A DNA stretch of 64,000 bases, from assembly GCF_028769735.1 (NCBI RefSeq), contig NC_088170.1, positions 66,255,085-66,319,084 on the forward strand, in the 5' to 3' direction. This DNA comes from Zonotrichia leucophrys gambelii. Its lineage: Eukaryota; Chordata; Aves; Passeriformes; Passerellidae. Under the pieces are notes generated by a model. It ran no database searches. It worked only from the letters and a program-made list of their open reading frames with translations, and was not told the origin of the DNA. Shown here piece by piece: positions 60,452 to 64,000 of this stretch (position 1 is its first letter; the number at the start of each line of letters is the position of its first letter). Position numbers and translations under genes: made by a program.

Positions 60452-60821
60452 TGTGTGTGGCAGGCTGACACCAGCTGCTGCTCAAAGCTGCTCAGGCACT
60501 GCCACCTCAGCTGGGCAGGGGAGAGAAAATGTAACAGAAGGCTCCTGAGCTGGGATAAAGGCAGGGACAGATCCTTCACCAGTGACTGTCATGGGCAAAG
60601 CAGACCTGAGTTGAGGAAATCAGTTTAATTTATTACCAATCAAATCAGAGTAGGACAATAAGAAAATAAACACTGGATCAAAAACATTTTCTGCCCAACC
60701 CTCCCTTCTTCCTGGGGTTAGCTTTGCTCCCAGTTTTCTCTACCTCCTCCACCTGAGCAGTGCAGGAGGATGGGGAATGGGAGCTGTGGTCAATTCATCC
60801 CACATGGTTTCTGTGACTCTC
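60452..60821 (-). mobile_element. Avian ERVL-like LTR, antisense, 3' part (split by another LTR)
   Basis: Blocks such as GGGCAGGGGAGAGAAAATGT, GTCATGGGCAAAGCAGACCTG, ATTTATTACCAATCAAATCAG, CTCTACCTCCTCCACCTGAG and GAGCTGTGGTCAATTCATC are, in reverse complement, the 3' half of the same avian LTR family as 40270-41075. The left edge (TGTGTGTGGCAGG) is approximate. The sequence breaks off at 60821 where a different LTR has inserted. Confidence 0.78.
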
Positions 60822-61207
60822 TCTGTGATGGTGTTCACAGGGATCTTAGGATGAGGGAAGAGATGAGAATGTTGACTCCATGTTTCAGAAGGCTTGATTT
60901 ATTATTTTATGATATATATTATACTAAAACTATACTAAAAGAATAGAAGAAAGGATTCCATCAGAAGGCTAGCTAAGCTAAGAATAGAAAAAGAATGATA
61001 ACAAAGGCTTGTGGCTGACTGAGACAGTCCGGACAGCTGGGCTGTGATTGGCCATTAATTAGAAACAACCACAAGACCAATCCCAGATGCACCTGTTGCA
61101 TTCCACAGCAGCAGATTATCAATGTTTACATTTTGTTCCTGAGGCCTCTCAGCTTCTCAGGAGAAAAAATCCTAAGGGAAGGATTTTTCATAAAACATGT
61201 CTGTGAC
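60822..61207 (-). mobile_element. Passerine LTR nested inside the ERVL-like LTR, antisense
   Basis: On the minus strand it starts TGTCACAGACATGTTTTATG, carries GAGGCCTCAGGAACAAAATG, a CCAATCACAG box, AAAATAATAAATCAAGCCTTC (TATA/polyadenylation) and ends CCCTGTGAACACCATCACA. This is a very recognisable songbird solo LTR of 386 bp. No exact target-site duplication survives, but the host LTR resumes directly at 61208. Confidence 0.9.
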
Positions 61208-61576
61208 ATCCTTTCTGCTTGAGGGCTTGACTCCTTCAACTCTTCCCTTTTTCCAGTGGGGATATCCCTCCTATAGGCTGAAGTTCTCCATGAACTCTTC
61301 AGGATGGGTCCTTCCCATGGGCTGCAGCTCTTCGTGAGCTGCTCCAGCACTGGTCCCTCCATCAGGGTCAGTCCTTCAGGCACAGGAGCTCCAGCAATGG
61401 GTCCCCCATGGGGTCACAGGTTCTGCCCCCAAAGCTGCTCCAGTGTGGCCTGGGCTGTGGCCAGTGGCAGTCCCTACTGGAGCTGGCTTTGTCTCTGTTG
61501 GATGTGGAGGAGGCTTCCAGAAGCTTCTCAGAGTAGCTACCCCTGGATCCCCCCGCTACTGAAACCAGGCCACACA
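61208..61576 (-). mobile_element. Avian ERVL-like LTR, antisense, 5' part (after the nested LTR)
   Basis: In reverse complement the block starts TGTGTGGCCTGGTTTCAGTAGC and runs through CTTCTGGAAGCCTCCTCCACA, then repeated GCTGGAGCA / CCCATGGG motifs, matching the start and middle of the LTR at 40270-41075. With the 60452-60821 part it makes one LTR of about 740 bp. Confidence 0.82.
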
Positions 61577-62199
61577 AACCCAATTCCCTTTGTGTTCTGA
61601 GCGGTGGCCTGATTTCACAGCAGTAACCTGAGCACAGCCCACAGCAGAAGCAGGCAGAGCTGAAATGTGGTTAAACTTCTGCAAGCCTTTGCAAGATTGG
61701 CAGTTGGAGAGCAGGAATGGGACATGCCTGAATGCATAATTGAGGGGAAACTCAGTGCTGCATTGTTTGACAGCTGCTGCAAGTCAGCATGCACTGTGTC
61801 TGCAGGATGTGCTCTTGCAGGTGATTGTTCAGGAAAGATGGACTTGAGAAATGAAACTAGTAGAGGGCACTCTGGGGACCTTGATGCATTATTGTGGAGT
61901 TTAACAGCAGGTGTGGGATTACTGTGACTCTGGTTAAAATCTATTTTGTGTATAGCAGTGACCAAGAGAGATTTCCTGTGATGAAAATACTGTTTGTCAG
62001 GGCTGGGATAGGTGTTCTGCTCTTTCATCTTGGTTGGTTAGGACTGGTGTTCTCCTCCTCCTCCTCCTCTAACCTCCTGCCACCATGTCCCAAAGTGTCC
62101 CAAAGGTTATGCTTTCAGGGGTTGAATGCTCCCTTATGTGTCTTTATTTATTGTGTCATAAAATATAATTTGGCTTTTTGTTTTCTCCTTTCCCCTTAG
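61577..62199 (+). other. USP6NL intron segment before exon at 62200
   Basis: Contains a short (CTC)n run (62051-62070) and ends in a strong pyrimidine tract and acceptor, TTTTCTCCTTTCCCCTTAG, at 62199. Nothing else recognised. Confidence 0.6.
62051..62070. repeat. (TCC)n microsatellite
   Basis: About six CTC/TCC triplets in a row, directly visible. Confidence 0.85.
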
Positions 62200-62282
62200 G
62201 GACGTGAGGGTGCTCAGATTGAACCGTGGGAAGATGCTGACTACCATCTTTACAAAGTCACAGATAGATTTGGCTTTCTACA
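62200..62282 (+). CDS. USP6NL: USP6NL (RN-tre), second shared coding exon
   Basis: The exon follows acceptor CCCCTTAG (62199) and ends at donor CTACA|GTAAGT (62282/62283). It encodes GREGAQIEPWEDADYHLYKV then TDRFGFL, plus two bases (CA) that would begin the conserved His of the next exon. GREGAxIEPWEDADY...VTDRFGFL is diagnostic of USP6NL, lying just before the TBC Rab-GAP domain. The TBC catalytic Arg and Gln fingers are encoded by later exons outside the window. Phase 0 at the start matches the end of exon 59746; the end phase is 2. No frameshift or stop. Confidence 0.97.
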
Positions 62283-64000
62283 GTAAGTAGCAAGCTTGTA
62301 AAGAAAATAAGATTAAAAGTTTGCTACTATGAATATTCAGGCTCTTTATTGCATTATCTATTTGGTGAAAGTATTATTATGCCTTTAATAGATATTTTGG
62401 AAACTGCTGTGTAAGTGTTACTGCTGGATAATCTTTCACTGTGCTTTTCAATTCAGTTTCTATCTGGGTTTTTATTTCTGTAATTTGATCTTGCAGAGGG
62501 AGTGAAATGTTTTAAAATATTTTTTTAGGGAATGAAAATTGATAGCCTACAAAAAACATATTCCAAGCTAAATTGAAGATAAGTTTTCATTGTGAATAAC
62601 TTAGTTGGATGTAAACAAACTTGAAGTTTTTGGAAGGATTTATAAAAAATTTTGTTAAAATGTTTAATTTTAAAAAGATCCAAATACATTAAGGTTACTC
62701 AGTGGTTGTATATGAGCAAAAGTGTATCTCAGTCCATAAAAGTTTAGTAAATTTTGGCTTCATATATTTTTTTAACCTTACTGAAGTCTCTGCTGATTTG
62801 GAACCTAATATTGAATCAACTTTAAGTCAGAAAATGCCAGAGGCCACATGCAGTTCCCCTACAGGTGCCTCCTTTGTAACATAATCTGTTCCTTTTTGGC
62901 AAATAGAAGATTAGAGTATTACATTGTTTTAGGGTTTTTATGGTTGGCAGATGTAAATATGCAGCTTGCAGAAACTGAACACAAGCTGACTTGCTACTTC
63001 TGATGCTGTTAGGCCTCTCTGAGGTTCTTGGTGGTTGGCATTTTTGTTTGAATACTGAAATGCAGTTCAAATCCAGAAAAATCAGTGATAAGTGGAAAAG
63101 TTAGTAATACCTATATAATTAATGGTATTGGGAAGGGGAGTGTTTACATTCTGTTTTTTGGGGGACTTTTTTTTCCTTCTCTTCTTTCCTTTTTGCAATA
63201 TTATTGTTTTTACAAGCTGTCAGTTAAAAGTCATCTTTACCTGCAGAGTGTGCTTCACTGGGGTGAGTTGATTTGCTGTGTGACATTCAGAGAGATGTTT
63301 TTCACACAAAGGGGTCCTTGTGTGGGGAAAGCCCAGCTGCAGCACCACGTGCATTCCTAATGGAGAAAGGATGTCAGAGTTATTTTATTTCTGGGGCAGA
63401 GGTGATGGGAGCCACTGCAGGGTTCATCTCTGACTCCTGAACTTTTCCTGTCACCTGGATTGTGATATTTCCATTTTTATGTGTTAGGTGTAGAGGATTG
63501 TTCCTCAGGTCCTCTCCACTTGCTGCTGCTGTTCAGTCATTACCCACATGTTCCTCTTGCTCAGGAACATCTTTACTCACCAACACAGAATTAATTCTCT
63601 ATACAGTCAGCTTCAAGGGATGAAAGCTGAAAGATTTAAATTACATAAAGACTGTACAGGTTAACAGTGTATGCAGATTATCTCTTCACTAATTGTGCCT
63701 ATTTGTGGCTTATCCATGTCTTGTTACCGGGCAGATTTCACCAGAGAGTGCTCTCAGGGCTGCTTTATGATTGCTTAAGAGAAATTCAGTGTGTTGCAAA
63801 TGATGTTTTTATTTTCCTGAGAAGCAAAATCTCTCCTAATAGAAGAAATATAATTAGGATAAACAAATCAACTGTCTGTCCCTGAAATGACAATTTATAT
63901 TGCACTATAGATTTTAACTGTGGTCTGGGTCATGTGTGCTGTCATACCGGGCCTGCTGTGACAGAAAGAAACTCCTGTTCTATGAGATTTGAAATGCAGC
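62283..64000 (+). other. USP6NL intron after exon 62200-62282, runs off the window
   Basis: I looked for the next USP6NL exon (family sequence continues HEEELPD...) and did not find it, so it lies beyond 64000. The segment is A+T-rich and holds no recognisable repeat or RNA gene. Confidence 0.65.

Noticed and set aside
62283..64000. Search for the next USP6NL exon or another exon
   Set aside because: No sequence encoding the expected HEEELPD continuation was found, so it lies outside the window.
1..64000. CRISPR array, operon, prophage or other prokaryotic system; complete endogenous retrovirus
   Set aside because: No direct-repeat/spacer array, no dense ORF strings and no gag/pol/env coding region. 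The retroviral material consists only of LTRs.

Overview
The window is vertebrate nuclear DNA, almost certainly from a bird and probably a songbird. The evidence is copies of the avian CR1 LINE with its typical 3' end (repeats of TTCTGTGA/ATTCTGTG), several avian/passerine-type solo LTRs, one CpG-island promoter, and tiny exons with canonical GT-AG splice sites separated by tens of kilobases. No bacterial or viral gene organisation is present, and nearly all open frames here are chance ORFs.

I recognise one gene: USP6NL (RN-tre), a TBC-domain RabGAP gene on the + strand, of which only the 5' end lies in the window. From left to right: upstream intergenic DNA (1-3754); a probable LTR (about 3755-4006); the CpG-island promoter and first exon (about 4100-4960, splice donor after 4360); a very long first-intron region; an alternative coding first exon at 29206-29278; then the first two shared coding exons at 59673-59746 and 62200-62282. 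The next exon, which would begin the TBC region proper, lies beyond 64000. The 29206 exon ends in phase 1 and joins exon 59673 in frame. Exon 59673 in turn ends in phase 0 and joins exon 62200. The CpG-island exon alone offers no convincing in-frame start codon.

The introns are mostly A+T-rich sequence with mobile-element scars. There are four CR1 loci (one split by an LTR, two forming an inverted pair) and nine LTR copies: three with clear target-site duplications, one inside a CR1 and one inside another LTR. A four-copy tandem array of a 416-bp unit lies at 14041-15690, a near-perfect 42-bp-arm hairpin at 10496-10588, and an unidentified 89-codon protein-like ORF at 7730-7999. Six of the eight intronic LTRs are antisense to USP6NL.

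I found no clearly new gene system. The best leads are the alternative USP6NL N-terminus, the 416-bp array, the hairpin and the unexplained ORF. Family assignments for repeats are from recall of typical avian sequences, not from a database search.
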